A stretch of 64,000 nucleotides of DNA from Falsiroseomonas algicola. Lineage in GTDB: Bacteria; Pseudomonadota; Alphaproteobacteria; Acetobacterales; Acetobacteraceae. The first letter of the stretch is position 1. The number at the start of each line of letters is the position of its first letter. The stretch is taken from NCBI RefSeq assembly GCF_011040385.1, contig NZ_JAAIKB010000014.1, positions 62,001 through 126,000 of the forward strand, read 5' to 3'. Below are positions 16,617 through 25,733 of the stretch, one piece after another. The notes below the pieces were generated by a model, which worked only from the letters and a program-made list of their open reading frames with translations, was not told where the DNA came from and made no database searches. Made by a program: the position numbers and the translations under genes.

Positions 16617-17258
16617 TCAGAAGCGGTAGCGGACGCTGGCGCCGACGATCCAGGGATCGAGGTCGGCCTGCCCGCGCACGGCGCCACCATTCACGCGCAC
16701 ATCCGGGCTGAGCCAGAGGCGCTTCACGTCCACATTCGCCATCCAGTTCGGCGCCACCTCGTAGTCCACGCCGACATTCACGGCGTAGCCCCAGGCATTC
16801 TCGACATCGACGCGGTTGATGCCGGCGGACCGGCTGCCGCCTTCGCCGTAGAACACCGTGTAGTTCAGGCCGACGCCGAGATAGGGGCTGACGCGGCTCG
16901 TCGGCAGCGGATGGTATTGCAGCGTCACCGTCGGCGGCAGCGCCCAGACTCGGCCGAGTTCGATCGTGCCGGCGCCCGGCACGTTGCGCACGCTGACATC
17001 ATGGCGTGAGGTCGCGGCGATGACGTTCACCGCGAAGTTCGGCGTCAGGAAGTAGGTCAGGTCCAGCTGCGGGGTCGCGGTATCGCTGGCGCGCGGCGTG
17101 CCGCCGATGGAGGTGCTGCCGCCATTGCTCGGCAGCACGCCGATCAGCCCCGCACCCAGCACGATGTCGCCCGCCTGCTTGCCGCGCACATCCTGCGCCA
17201 TCGCAGGGGCCGCGGCGATCGCGCATGCCATCGCGGCCGCGATCATCTTCATGGTCAT
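16617..17258 (-). CDS. OmpW family outer-membrane protein
   Basis: Eight-stranded beta-barrel protein of 213 residues with a signal peptide (MTMKMIAAAMACAIAA, cleavage after AMAQ). Typical OmpW segments are GDIVLGAGLIGVLP, PQLDLTYFLTPNFAVNV, LPPTVTLQYHPLP, YLGVGLNYTVFY and a C-terminal aromatic end VGASVRYRF. OmpW proteins form narrow channels for hydrophobic molecules and often respond to stress. It stands alone, flanked by a terminator downstream and by the Bug gene (same strand) 104 bases upstream. Confidence 0.88.
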   Translation of the reverse strand: MTMKMIAAAMACAIAAAPAMAQDVRGKQAGDIVLGAGLIGVLPSNGGSTSIGGTPRASDTATPQLDLTYFLTPNFAVNVIAATSRHDVSVRNVPGAGTIELGRVWALPPTVTLQYHPLPTSRVSPYLGVGLNYTVFYGEGGSRSAGINRVDVENAWGYAVNVGVDYEVAPNWMANVDVKRLWLSPDVRVNGGAVRGQADLDPWIVGASVRYRF

Positions 17259-17362
17259 AGCCTTGCCTCATCATCCGCGGCGCGCCCCAAGCGCGGCCGC
17301 CGCGGCTGTTATCGGCGCGGCATGACCTGCCATCCTTGATTCAGATCATGCGGATGTGTCGT

Positions 17363-18343
17363 TCACTCCGCGCGGATATTCGCGGTGCGCACCACCTGGC
17401 GCCAGCGCTCGATCTCCGCCTGTTGGAAGCTTCTGTATTCAGCAGGGGAGTTTCCAATCACGTCGAAGCCGATGGCGTTCAGCCGCTGCACGTTCTCGGG
17501 ATGCTTCAGCGCCTCCACCGTCGCGGCATGGACCTTGGCCAGCAGCGCCTCCGGCATCGCCGCCGGCGCCATCACCGCCTGCCAGGAAGTGACGACGAAA
17601 TCGGCGAGCCCGGCCTCCGCCGCCGTCGGCACATCCGGCAGGATCCGGTTGCGCGTCTCGCTCGTCACGCAGATCGCGCGCAGCCGCCCGCCCTGGATAT
17701 GCGCGGCCACGGTGCCGAGATTCTGGAAGGAGAGCTGGACATTGCCCGCGATCAGGTCGGTCGCCGCCGCGGCGCCGCCCTGGTAGGGGACGTGGACGGG
17801 ATCGGTGCCCGTGCGCTGCTTGAACAATTCCATCGTCAGATGGTCGGAGGAGCCGACGCCGGAGGTGGAGTAGCTGGTCCGCCCGACATTGGCCTTCAGC
17901 CAGGCCACCAGCTCCGGCAGCGTGCGGACCGGCACCTTCTCCGCATTCACCACCAGCACGTTCGGCGTGGTGACGGCCAGCGTCACCGGCGCCAGTTCCC
18001 GGATCGGGTCGTAGCCGAGGTTGGGGCGCAGCGCCGTGTTGATGGCGAAGACGCCGATCGAGCCCACGAACAGCGTGTGCCCGTCCGGCGCCGCGCGAAC
18101 CACCTGGCGCGCCGCGACCTCCCCGTTCGCGCCCGGTCGGTTCTCCGCCACCACGGGCTGGCCGACCAGCTGCCCCATGCGGTTGGCGATGGCGCGGGCG
18201 ACGATGTCGGAAGGTCCGCCGGCCACGAAGGGCACGATGACGGTCACGGGCCGGGTCGGCCATTCCGGCGCGCCCTGGGCGCGGGCGAGGCCGGGCAGCA
18301 AGGGCGTGGCGGCCAGCGAGGCCAGCAGCGAACGACGGCGCAT
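17363..18343 (-). CDS. Bug/TctC family periplasmic binding protein
   Basis: TTT-type binding protein of 326 residues. Signal peptide MRRRSLLASLAATPLLPG (cleavage after ARAQ), then WPTRPVTVIVPFVAGGPSD, VVAENRPGANGEVAARQV and the TSGVGSSDHLTMELF ligand-loop region. It is divergent from another Bug gene at 18516, sharing a 172-base upstream region. No membrane subunits are adjacent; the ligand is unknown. Confidence 0.88.
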   Translation of the reverse strand: MRRRSLLASLAATPLLPGLARAQGAPEWPTRPVTVIVPFVAGGPSDIVARAIANRMGQLVGQPVVAENRPGANGEVAARQVVRAAPDGHTLFVGSIGVFAINTALRPNLGYDPIRELAPVTLAVTTPNVLVVNAEKVPVRTLPELVAWLKANVGRTSYSTSGVGSSDHLTMELFKQRTGTDPVHVPYQGGAAAATDLIAGNVQLSFQNLGTVAAHIQGGRLRAICVTSETRNRILPDVPTAAEAGLADFVVTSWQAVMAPAAMPEALLAKVHAATVEALKHPENVQRLNAIGFDVIGNSPAEYRSFQQAEIERWRQVVRTANIRAE

Positions 18344-18515
18344 GGATGTCTCTCCCGGTTGGTCTTGGCCGCAGCTTGGCGCGCCGCGGACGCCGCGCAA
18401 AGGCCGCCGTGACATGTCGGGGTCGGCTTGCGGAGATGTTCGCATCATGATGCAGTGTTCACGATACGGAAACGCCCCGACCGCGCGGCAGCACCGCCAC
18501 AGCCAGGGATCTGCC

Positions 18516-19505
18516 ATGACCGACACCCACCGCACCCTTCTCCCCCGCCGCGCCCTGCTTGGCGCTGGCGCCGCCCTGCTGGCGGCGCCCGCGCTGGCCC
18601 AGGCGCCGTGGCCGAACCGGCCGATCCGCCTGATCGTGCCCTTCGGCCCGGGCGGCTCCACGGACGTGCTGGCGCGGCTGCTGACGGAGCAGATGGCGCC
18701 CCGTCTTGGCCAGCCCTTCGTGCTGGAGAACAGGCCCGGCGCCGGCGCCACGCTCGGCACCGGCGTCGTCGCGGATGCGGCGCCGGATGGCTATACGGTG
18801 CTGCTCTCTGCCATCAGCGCCTTCTCCGTCGGCAGCACGCTCTATCGCGGCCGGATCACCTGGGACCCCGTCCGCAGCTTCGCGCATGTCGGCATGATCC
18901 AGTCCGGCTACTACGCGCTGATGGCGAACAACAACGCGCCCTACGCCAACCCTGCGGACCTCGCCGCCGCCGCCCGCGCGCGGCCGGGCATCGCCTATGC
19001 GACCTCCGGCGTCGGCTCCCTGCCGCATCTCTTCATGCTGCGCTTCTGCCAGGTCGCGAACATCGAGATGCAGCACATCCCCTATCGCGGCGGCGCCCAG
19101 GCGGTGAATGACGTGGTGGCCGGCGTGGTGCCGGTGACGCTGGACGGCATCGCCAGCTCCGTCGGCCTGATGCGCAACGGCCAGATCAAGGGCATCGGCA
19201 TCACCGGCCCGACGCGCCAGCCCCTGTTCCCGGACATGCCGACCTTCGTGGAGCACGGCTTCCCGGGCCTGGTGGCGGAAGGCTGGGCCGGCATGGCCAT
19301 GCCCGCCGCGACGCCGAAGCCCATCCAGGAACGCTTCGCCGCCGTGCTGAAGGAGGTGCTGGAACTCCCGCAGATCATCGAGCGCTACCGCCAGCTGGCG
19401 ATCGACCCCGGCAACCGCTTCGGCGATGCCGCCCAGGCCTTCGTGGCGCAGGAAGTCGAGACCTGGCGGCCCCTCGTCATCGCCTCGGGCGCCACGGTGG
19501 ATTGA
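18516..19505 (+). CDS. Bug/TctC family periplasmic binding protein
   Basis: Third TTT-type binding protein, 329 residues. Twin-arginine-like signal LLPRRALLGAGAALLAAP with cleavage after ALAQ, followed by WPNRPIRLIVPFGPGGSTD, VLENRPGAGATLGTGVV and TSGVGSLPHLFML. The next gene, an M24 peptidase, starts 4 bases after the stop, so the two are likely coexpressed and the ligand may be a peptide-like or amido compound; this is inference. Confidence 0.88.
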   Translation: MTDTHRTLLPRRALLGAGAALLAAPALAQAPWPNRPIRLIVPFGPGGSTDVLARLLTEQMAPRLGQPFVLENRPGAGATLGTGVVADAAPDGYTVLLSAISAFSVGSTLYRGRITWDPVRSFAHVGMIQSGYYALMANNNAPYANPADLAAAARARPGIAYATSGVGSLPHLFMLRFCQVANIEMQHIPYRGGAQAVNDVVAGVVPVTLDGIASSVGLMRNGQIKGIGITGPTRQPLFPDMPTFVEHGFPGLVAEGWAGMAMPAATPKPIQERFAAVLKEVLELPQIIERYRQLAIDPGNRFGDAAQAFVAQEVETWRPLVIASGATVD

Positions 19506-19509
19506 GCGC

Positions 19510-20661
19510 ATGCCTGTCGCCGCTGACCGCGTGCCGGCCTTCCAGGAGTTGCTGGGGGGCCGCGCGGACCTCGCCTTCATCCCGCTGAGCACCGACCTCC
19601 ACTACCTCTTCGGCATCGCCCGCGACATTCCGAAGTATGGCGTGACGCTGCATCCCGGCGACTGGCTGGAAGGCGCCTGGGTCGCCCCGGGCCATCCGCC
19701 GGTGCTCGCCCTGCCGCGCATGACGGCGGAGTTCGGCGGCCGCGGCGCGCCGCCCGGCACGGAACTCCGCGTGCTGGGCGACTGGGACGACCCGGCCGCC
19801 CTGGTGCGGGAACTGATCGCCCGGTTTAAGCTGCCCGCGCGCCCGCGCATCGCGGTCAGCGACCGCGCCCATGCCGACAGCGTCGTGCATATCCAGCAGC
19901 TGCTGCCCGATGCCGTCTTCTGCTCCGCCACCGCCCTCCTCCGCGAACTCCGCCTCATCAAGTCGGATGAGGAGATCGCGCTGATGCGGGAGGCCGGGCG
20001 CCGCACGGAAGCGGCCTTCGCCGAGATGCTGCCGAAACTCCGCTTCGGCATGACCGAGCTCGATGTGGTCGCCGAGATCGACTACCAGATGAAGCGGCAG
20101 GACAGCCTCGGCCCCACCTTCACGACGACGCTCTACAACAGCGGTCCGAACCACCCGCTGATGCTGGGGCGACGGCTCGATTCCTGGAAGCGGAAGATCG
20201 AGAGCCCGGTCTCCGTGCTGTTCGACTTCGGCGCCTCCCATGGCGGGCTCTGCTACGATTACGGCCGCACCGTGCATTTCGGCGAACCCTCCGCCGAGCA
20301 GATCAAGGTCCATTCGCTGGTGATCGAGGCGCAGCGCGCCGGCATTGCCGCCCTGAAGGTGGGGGAGGCGACCTGCGAGCAGGTGGATGCCATCGCCCGC
20401 AAGGTGATCGAGGATGCGGGCTATGGCCCCAATTTCCGCCATCGCCTGGGCCATGGCATCGGCTGGGACGTGCATGAACCTCCCTTCCTGACCAAGGGCG
20501 ACACGACGGTGCTGCGGGAGGGCATGATGTTCACGGTGGAGCCCAGCATCCTGCAGCCCACCAGCTTCAGCGCGCGGACGGAGGATGTGGTGGTCGCCCG
20601 CCCCGGCGGCGGCGAACGCCTGACAGCCGGCTTCCAGGACCTGCTGGTGGTGGACCGCTAG
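19510..20661 (+). CDS. M24 family metallopeptidase (Xaa-Pro peptidase-like)
   Basis: Pita-bread-fold hydrolase of 383 residues. The five metal ligands of family M24 are present: Asp239 (FDFGASHGG), Asp250 (CYDYGRT), His315 (RLGHGIGWDVHE), Glu344 (FTVEPS) and Glu358 (ARTEDVVV). The N-terminal half is the creatinase-like non-catalytic domain. Family members cleave Xaa-Pro bonds or act on creatine-like compounds; which applies is not clear. It is coupled to the upstream Bug gene by 4 bases. Confidence 0.87.
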   Translation: MPVAADRVPAFQELLGGRADLAFIPLSTDLHYLFGIARDIPKYGVTLHPGDWLEGAWVAPGHPPVLALPRMTAEFGGRGAPPGTELRVLGDWDDPAALVRELIARFKLPARPRIAVSDRAHADSVVHIQQLLPDAVFCSATALLRELRLIKSDEEIALMREAGRRTEAAFAEMLPKLRFGMTELDVVAEIDYQMKRQDSLGPTFTTTLYNSGPNHPLMLGRRLDSWKRKIESPVSVLFDFGASHGGLCYDYGRTVHFGEPSAEQIKVHSLVIEAQRAGIAALKVGEATCEQVDAIARKVIEDAGYGPNFRHRLGHGIGWDVHEPPFLTKGDTTVLREGMMFTVEPSILQPTSFSARTEDVVVARPGGGERLTAGFQDLLVVDR

Positions 20662-20662
20662 C

Positions 20663-20869
20663 CTATTTCCGCTTCTTCCGCGCCGCCTCGCCCACGGGGT
20701 TGCCCGCGGCCGCCAGCAGGGAGAGGCGGCCGGGCAGGGCGGCACGGATCTCCGGCCGCCTTTCCTTCTCCCGCTTCCAGTGCTTGCGGTCCTTGCGGGT
20801 CATCCCGCAGCCCAGGCAGAAGCCGGTTTCCTCGTCATGGCGGCAGACATCGATGCAGGGGCTGGACAT
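20663..20869 (-). CDS. DUF1289 domain protein
   Basis: Small 68-residue protein with the DUF1289 signature: four cysteines in [21 protein letters not shown], suggesting a metal or Fe-S site, followed by a Trp/Arg/Lys-rich helix. Function is unknown. ATG 20869 was chosen; a TTG 36 bases upstream would add 12 residues without homology. Its stop is 1 base from the convergent M24 gene stop. It diverges from fhs. Confidence 0.8.
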   Translation of the reverse strand: MSSPCIDVCRHDEETGFCLGCGMTRKDRKHWKREKERRPEIRAALPGRLSLLAAAGNPVGEAARKKRK

Positions 20870-20961
20870 GGCGTCCCAGATGGCCCCGTCCCGTCTTGCC
20901 GCCAATCCACACTCGCGTCATGAGGCGCGTGCCGCCAACACCCAGGGGGAATCGCCAGGCC

Positions 20962-22632
20962 ATGGCCACCGACCTCGAGATCGCCCGCAAGGCGACGCTC
21001 CGCCCGATCCAGGAGATCGCGGCCCGCGCCGGCATCCCGGATGACGCGCTGGAACCCTATGGCAAGTACAAGGCGAAGATCGGCACGGCCTTCGTCGCCG
21101 AAGCCTCGGCCCGCCCGCCCGGCGCCCTCGTCCTCGTCACCGGCATCAGCCCGACGCCGGCCGGGGAGGGCAAGACGACGACGACGGTCGGCCTCGGCGA
21201 CGCGCTGAACAGTCTCGGCACCCGCACCATGATCTGCCTGCGGGAGCCCTCGCTCGGCCCCTGCTTCGGGGTGAAGGGCGGCGCGACGGGCGGCGGCTAT
21301 GCGCAGGTGCTGCCGATGGAGGACATCAATCTCCATTTCACCGGCGACTTCCACGCCATCACCAGCGCCAACAACCTGCTTTCCGCCATGGTGGACAACC
21401 ACCTCTATTGGGGGAACGAGCTCGGCCTCGACCCGCGCCGTGTCACCTGGCGCCGCGCGATGGACATGAACGACCGCAACCTGCGCGATTGCGTCGTCGG
21501 CATGGGCGGCGCGAGCCAGGGCGTGGTGCGGGAGGATGGCTTCGACATCACCGTGGCGTCCGAGGTGATGGCCGTCTTCTGCCTGGCGCGGGACCTGCAG
21601 GATCTGCAGGAACGCCTGGGCCGCATGATCGTGGGCCGCCGCCGCGACGGGACGGCGGTGACGGCGCGGGACGTGAAGGCGGACGGCGCCATGGCCGCGC
21701 TGCTGCGCGATGCGTTGTCACCGAACCTGGTGCAGACGATCGAGGGCTCCCCCGCCCTGGTGCATGGTGGGCCCTTCGCCAACATCGCGCATGGCTGCAA
21801 CAGCCTGGTCGCGACGCGGCTCGGCCTTGGCCTCTCCGACGTCGTCGTCACGGAAGCCGGCTTCGGCGCCGACCTCGGCGCCGAGAAGTTCTTCGACATC
21901 AAGGCGCGCATGGCCGGCCTCAACCCCGCCTGCTGCGTCATCGTCGCCACCGTGCGCGCACTCAAGATGCATGGCGGCGTGGCGAAGTCCGATCTGGGGC
22001 GGGAGGATGTCGTGGCGGTGGAGCGCGGGGTCGTGAACCTCGCGCGTCACGTGGAGAACGTCCACAAGTTCGGCGTGCCTGTCGTCGTCGCACTCAACCG
22101 TTTCACCAGCGATACGCCGGCGGAGGTGGAGGCGATCCGCGCGGCGATGGCGCGGCTCGACACCCAGGCCATCCTCTGCACGCATTGGGGTGATGGCGCG
22201 GCGGGCGCGCAGGATCTGGCGCGGGCGGTGCAGGCGCGCATCGCCTCCGGCGCCGCGCGCTTCCAGCCGCTCTACCCCGACGCGATGCCGCTGGCGGACA
22301 AGCTTCGCACCATTGCGAAGGAGGTCTATCGCGCTGCCGACGTCTCCTTCCCGGCCCCCGTAATACAGAAACTTTCTCGGTGGGAGCAGGAAGGCTTCGG
22401 TCACCTCCCGGTCTGCGTGGCGAAGACGCAGTATTCCTTCAGCGCCGATCCCACAGCGCTCGGCGCGCCGACGGGCCATGTGCTGCCTGTGCGCGACGTC
22501 CGTCTTTCCGCTGGCGCCGGCTTCGTCGTTGCCGTCTGCGGGGAGATCATGACCATGCCCGGCCTGCCGCGCCGCCCGGCCGCGGAGACGATCGGCCTCG
22601 ACTCCGACGGCAGAATAGACGGTCTCTTCTGA
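20962..22632 (+). CDS. fhs: Formate--tetrahydrofolate ligase
   Basis: ATP-dependent ligase making 10-formyl-THF from formate and THF in one-carbon metabolism. The 556-residue protein has the P-loop TPAGEGKTT (about residues 65-73), and family signatures [28 protein letters not shown] and PLYPD followed by [15 protein letters not shown] near the C-terminus. Length matches the family. The ATG at 20962 fits the conserved start ([13 protein letters not shown]). It stands alone between a DUF1289 gene and an ECF sigma factor. Confidence 0.96.
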   Translation: MATDLEIARKATLRPIQEIAARAGIPDDALEPYGKYKAKIGTAFVAEASARPPGALVLVTGISPTPAGEGKTTTTVGLGDALNSLGTRTMICLREPSLGPCFGVKGGATGGGYAQVLPMEDINLHFTGDFHAITSANNLLSAMVDNHLYWGNELGLDPRRVTWRRAMDMNDRNLRDCVVGMGGASQGVVREDGFDITVASEVMAVFCLARDLQDLQERLGRMIVGRRRDGTAVTARDVKADGAMAALLRDALSPNLVQTIEGSPALVHGGPFANIAHGCNSLVATRLGLGLSDVVVTEAGFGADLGAEKFFDIKARMAGLNPACCVIVATVRALKMHGGVAKSDLGREDVVAVERGVVNLARHVENVHKFGVPVVVALNRFTSDTPAEVEAIRAAMARLDTQAILCTHWGDGAAGAQDLARAVQARIASGAARFQPLYPDAMPLADKLRTIAKEVYRAADVSFPAPVIQKLSRWEQEGFGHLPVCVAKTQYSFSADPTALGAPTGHVLPVRDVRLSAGAGFVVAVCGEIMTMPGLPRRPAAETIGLDSDGRIDGLF

Positions 22633-22750
22633 CGTTACGCGTTGATTCGATTTGCGGTGACAAAACGTTGTTCAAGCGCACGCATCCGTTGGTCGTCTCC
22701 GGGCCGTCATTCGGCGTTCATGCCGCGGACCAACCAGACTGGAACGCCGC

Positions 22751-23251
22751 GTGGCTGGACAACAGGAGTATCGGAGGGAAGTTGACGCCTTCGCTGCCGC
22801 CGTAGCGGCGGAGATCCCGCGGCTGCGCCGTTTTGCCCGCGTCCTCATCCGGCCGGCCGAGGCGGCGGACGATCTGGTGCAGGAAACCGTGCTGCGCGCC
22901 ATCGGCGCGCGGCAGCAATTCACGCCAGGCACCAACCTGCGCGCCTGGCTCTTCGTCATCCTTCGCAACGCCCGCAATGCGGAGCTGCGCCGCCTTCGCC
23001 GCTTCTCGCCGCTGGATGATGAGGCCGGGCAGTCCATTCCGGTTTCGGGGGGGCAGGAGGAGCGGCATGCGATGAACGACGTGGCGGCAGCCTTCCACCG
23101 CCTGCCACCGGTGCAGCGAGAGGCGCTGTGGCTCGTGGTGGTGGAGGGCATGGACTACGCCGCGGCAGCGGCCGTTCTGCGCATTCCCGTCGGCACCGTG
23201 CGTTCTCGCCTCTCCCGCGCGCGGGACGCGCTGCGGGAGGCTCTCGAATAG
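22751..23251 (+). CDS. ECF sigma factor, EcfG-like
   Basis: Alternative RNA polymerase sigma factor of 166 residues. Region 2 is recognisable in ADDLVQETVLRAIGARQQF and GTNLRAWLFVILRNA, and region 4 in LPPVQREALWLVVVEGMDY then AAVLRIPVGTVRSRLSRARD. The pattern resembles EcfG, the general-stress sigma factor of alphaproteobacteria. GTG 22751 is the only long start; its ribosome site is weak. A NepR-like anti-sigma gene ends 6 bases away on the opposite strand, supporting a stress-response role. No PhyR gene is visible. Confidence 0.85.
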   Translation: MAGQQEYRREVDAFAAAVAAEIPRLRRFARVLIRPAEAADDLVQETVLRAIGARQQFTPGTNLRAWLFVILRNARNAELRRLRRFSPLDDEAGQSIPVSGGQEERHAMNDVAAAFHRLPPVQREALWLVVVEGMDYAAAAAVLRIPVGTVRSRLSRARDALREALE

Positions 23252-23257
23252 GCGGGG

Positions 23258-23509
23258 CTATTGTTCGCCCTTGTCCTCGAGCAGACGAAGCAACTCCGGC
23301 GGGACCGGCTCCGACAGGGCCGAATCATAGAGGCGCGACAATTCCTGCCGCAGCCAGCGGTCGAAAGCCGCATCGGTATCCGCCATGGCGGTCGCCGGCG
23401 GCGGAGACGCAACGGAGGAATGGAGATGGGCGCTCATGGTGCTGGAAGCGCCTGGGCCAGCAGCGGGTTCCCCTTCGCGCTTCGGAACGCCCTTAGCCCG
23501 CCCAGCCAT
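23258..23509 (-). CDS. NepR-like anti-sigma factor
   Basis: An 83-residue protein whose C-terminal part has the NepR signature: FDRWLRQELSRLYDSALSEP, then PVPPELLRLLED, matching the two helices that clamp EcfG. NepR holds EcfG inactive until phosphorylated PhyR sequesters it. The N-terminal half is a disordered, Ala/Pro-rich stretch. ATG 23509 follows GAGGGG at good spacing. The convergent arrangement with the sigma gene is unusual, since nepR and ecfG are normally in one operon. Confidence 0.78.
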   Translation of the reverse strand: MAGRAKGVPKREGEPAAGPGASSTMSAHLHSSVASPPPATAMADTDAAFDRWLRQELSRLYDSALSEPVPPELLRLLEDKGEQ

Positions 23510-23735
23510 GACGTCCCCTCGGTGCCGGCCCCTGGGCCAGCCCTGCCGCATCGATCAGATCGTGCACCGTCGCTGGCCGATCCCCGACGCTGCTCGCGGA
23601 CAGCCCCTCCGCCATCGCAGCGTCATCCGGCGCCCGGCTGCGTGTGGCAGCCCCGGCGTAGCGGCGTAGCGCAGGCGGGTGCAGGGCAGTCGCCATTGAC
23701 GCGATAGCATATCGTATCGGGTTGATCGCCGCCAT
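23493..23735 (-). CDS. Possible small ORF upstream of NepR-like gene
   Basis: An 80-codon frame (starting MAAINPIRYAIASMATAL) that overlaps the NepR-like start by 17 bases. It matches no recognised family. The ATG is preceded by GAAAGA, a weak ribosome site, and an A/T-richer palindromic patch (AGCATATCGTATC at about 23706-23718) within it could instead be promoter sequence for the NepR-like gene. Probably not coding, but nothing else fills 23510-23746. Confidence 0.22.
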   Translation of the reverse strand: MAAINPIRYAIASMATALHPPALRRYAGAATRSRAPDDAAMAEGLSASSVGDRPATVHDLIDAAGLAQGPAPRGRHGWAG

Positions 23736-23746
23736 GGTCTTTCGAC

Positions 23747-24532
23747 CTAGGGGCGCTCGCCGCCCGCCCTGTCCCGTGCCCCGCGGAGCGTCCCCTGCAG
23801 GATGAACTGCGTCAGGGCCCGCGCCAGGCAGTCATGCAACTGGTCCGCCACGGCGGTGCGGCTGGCGCGCGGCGCGCGTTCCAGGTCCAGCCGCTCCGTC
23901 TCCGCCCAATGCCTCATGATGGTCCAGCGGCTGAAAAGCTGCGCGCCGGACGCCGCGGCGGCCAGGCGCAGCCGGTCCCGATAGGTCTCCACATCCGCAT
24001 TGGCGCGGAAGAAGCGGCTGAACTGGGGATCCACCAGCACCACGTCGGTGCGCTCCCCCCGGCTGGCGCGCAGCCTGGCCACGCTGTCCTGCACCGCCTC
24101 CACCATCTCATCCGGCGACAGGCCGCGCGCGGCTTCCACGGTGCCGAGCTGCCAGATGATCAGGTGCGGGCGCAGCCGCGGCGCTTCCTCCGCGATGATG
24201 CGCGCATGGTCGGCGGCGGTGGTGCCTCGCCCGCCGAAGACGGAGACCTGGACCGTGGCCGGCGCCACATGCGCGCCCAACACCTTGTCGAGCCGTTCGG
24301 GCCAGGTGGCGGCGGGGCCGGAGGTGCCGCCCCCATGGGTGGAGGCGCTGCCCACCACCATCACCCGCAGCGCGCCGCGGGACAGGGCGGCCACGGAACC
24401 GGGGAGGGGGGCTGCCTCCATCGCTTCGGGCGGCGCCGAACAGCCGGCCGGCTCCGCCCGGGCGAGGCCCGGTGGCAGGAGCAACGCGGCCAGGACGAGT
24501 GCCGGCCGCAGCGTGTCTCGCAGGCGGGCCAT
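23747..24532 (-). CDS. SGNH/GDSL-like hydrolase with altered motifs
   Basis: A 261-residue exported protein (signal PALVLAALLLPPGLARA) with an SGNH-hydrolase layout. Block I reads VVGSASTHGGG (Ser in place of the usual GDS context), block II has GGRGTTA, and the C-terminal block keeps an Asp/His pair in ADQLHDCLA. The block III Asn is not evident (LGTVEAARG). It starts 5 bases after the stop of the OpgC-like gene, so the pair probably act together in adding or removing acyl groups on periplasmic glucans; this is inferred. Confidence 0.68.
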   Translation of the reverse strand: MARLRDTLRPALVLAALLLPPGLARAEPAGCSAPPEAMEAAPLPGSVAALSRGALRVMVVGSASTHGGGTSGPAATWPERLDKVLGAHVAPATVQVSVFGGRGTTAADHARIIAEEAPRLRPHLIIWQLGTVEAARGLSPDEMVEAVQDSVARLRASRGERTDVVLVDPQFSRFFRANADVETYRDRLRLAAAASGAQLFSRWTIMRHWAETERLDLERAPRASRTAVADQLHDCLARALTQFILQGTLRGARDRAGGERP

Positions 24533-24537
24533 GGGGC

Positions 24538-25704
24538 TCAAGGCGTAGCCGCCTGGGGCGTGGCGGGCAAGGCGGGCGCCCTGCGCCGCTTGCCCTCTCC
24601 GCCATACCAGGCGGAGACGACCGCGACGGCCACCAGCGCCGCCAGCCCCGCCAGGTTCACCGCGGCCTGCACCCAGCCGCCGGAAGCCAGTTCCAGCGCG
24701 ATCCGGCCGAGGAAGGACAGGAAGATGCCGGCGCAGAACACGGCCAGCCCCTGCTGCCCCATCAGAACGAAGGGCGCCGCCGGCGGCCCGTTCAGCCAGC
24801 GCGCGCCCGCCGGCAGCCAATGCGCCACCAGCCACGCCATGACCAGCACGGAGGCGACGCGCACGGGGTGCAGCCCGGTCTTGTCCACGCCCGCCAGCCA
24901 GGAAGCCAGCCATTCCGGCGGCTCCCACCCCCGCGCCGGGCCATGCCAGGTCAGGTTCAGCGTCACCGCGGCGGCCAGCAGCAGCAGCACCGCGAGGGCG
25001 GCCAGCCAGCGGCTCCAGGGAAAGCGCCGCGCCAGGGCCTGCGGATCCGTCCGGCCCATGACGACGCCGATGGCGAACAGCAGCTGCCAGGCGAGCGGGT
25101 TGAAGAACCAGGCCGACCCTGTCCAGGACGGCGGTTCCCAATCCAGCAGCCGCGCCGCGGCGTAGAGCGCGATGGAACCGCCGAGCAGCCAGCCCGGCCG
25201 GTTGATCAGCGGCAGCGCCACCGCGAACATCGCCAGCACGACGATGTAGAGCGGCAGGATGTCGAGGAAGGCCGGCTGGTAGCGCAGCAGCAGCGCCTCC
25301 AGCATGGCCCGGTAGGGTTCCTGCCCGAAGGGGTCCAGCTGCAGCTCATCGAGGTAGGCCGCCTGGTCCAGCGCGGCGGCGGAATAGCCGACCTGGGCGG
25401 TGAAGACGACGAAGAGGAAGATGTGCGCGACATAGAGCGTGCCGACGCGGCCCGCGACCCGCGCCGCGGCATGCGCCCAGCCCTCCCGCTCCATCAGCCG
25501 GCCATAGGCGATGCCGGCGGCATATCCCGCCAGCAGGACGAACCCCTCGGTCGCGTCGCAGAAGGCCACGTTGCGCAATGTCATCTGGCCAAGCAGATTG
25601 CCCGGCGTGTGGTCAATGAAGATGAACCAGAGCGCCAGGCCGCGGATGAAATCCACCCGAAGGTCCCGGCCAGGCCGCACGAGCGCGTGGATGGAGTTGA
25701 GCAT
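24538..25704 (-). CDS. OpgC family membrane acyltransferase
   Basis: Integral membrane protein of 388 residues with about ten hydrophobic segments. The N-terminal signature DLRVDFIRGLALWFIFIDH plus DATEGFVLLAGYAAG matches the OpgC family, which succinylates osmoregulated periplasmic glucans. The C-terminal tail is basic and cytoplasmic (GGEGKRRRAPALP). The SGNH hydrolase gene lies 5 bases downstream. Its substrate glucan is not shown by the sequence; no opgG or opgH is in the window. Confidence 0.85.
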   Translation of the reverse strand: MLNSIHALVRPGRDLRVDFIRGLALWFIFIDHTPGNLLGQMTLRNVAFCDATEGFVLLAGYAAGIAYGRLMEREGWAHAAARVAGRVGTLYVAHIFLFVVFTAQVGYSAAALDQAAYLDELQLDPFGQEPYRAMLEALLLRYQPAFLDILPLYIVVLAMFAVALPLINRPGWLLGGSIALYAAARLLDWEPPSWTGSAWFFNPLAWQLLFAIGVVMGRTDPQALARRFPWSRWLAALAVLLLLAAAVTLNLTWHGPARGWEPPEWLASWLAGVDKTGLHPVRVASVLVMAWLVAHWLPAGARWLNGPPAAPFVLMGQQGLAVFCAGIFLSFLGRIALELASGGWVQAAVNLAGLAALVAVAVVSAWYGGEGKRRRAPALPATPQAATP

Positions 25705-25733
25705 GCCGGCACAGCATCGCGGGGGACGGGGCC

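Noticed and set aside
22633-23760. General-stress promoter GGAAC-N16-CGTT near the sigma/NepR genes
   Set aside because: GGAAC occurs once near 22741 without a suitably spaced CGTT; no convincing pair was seen on either strand.
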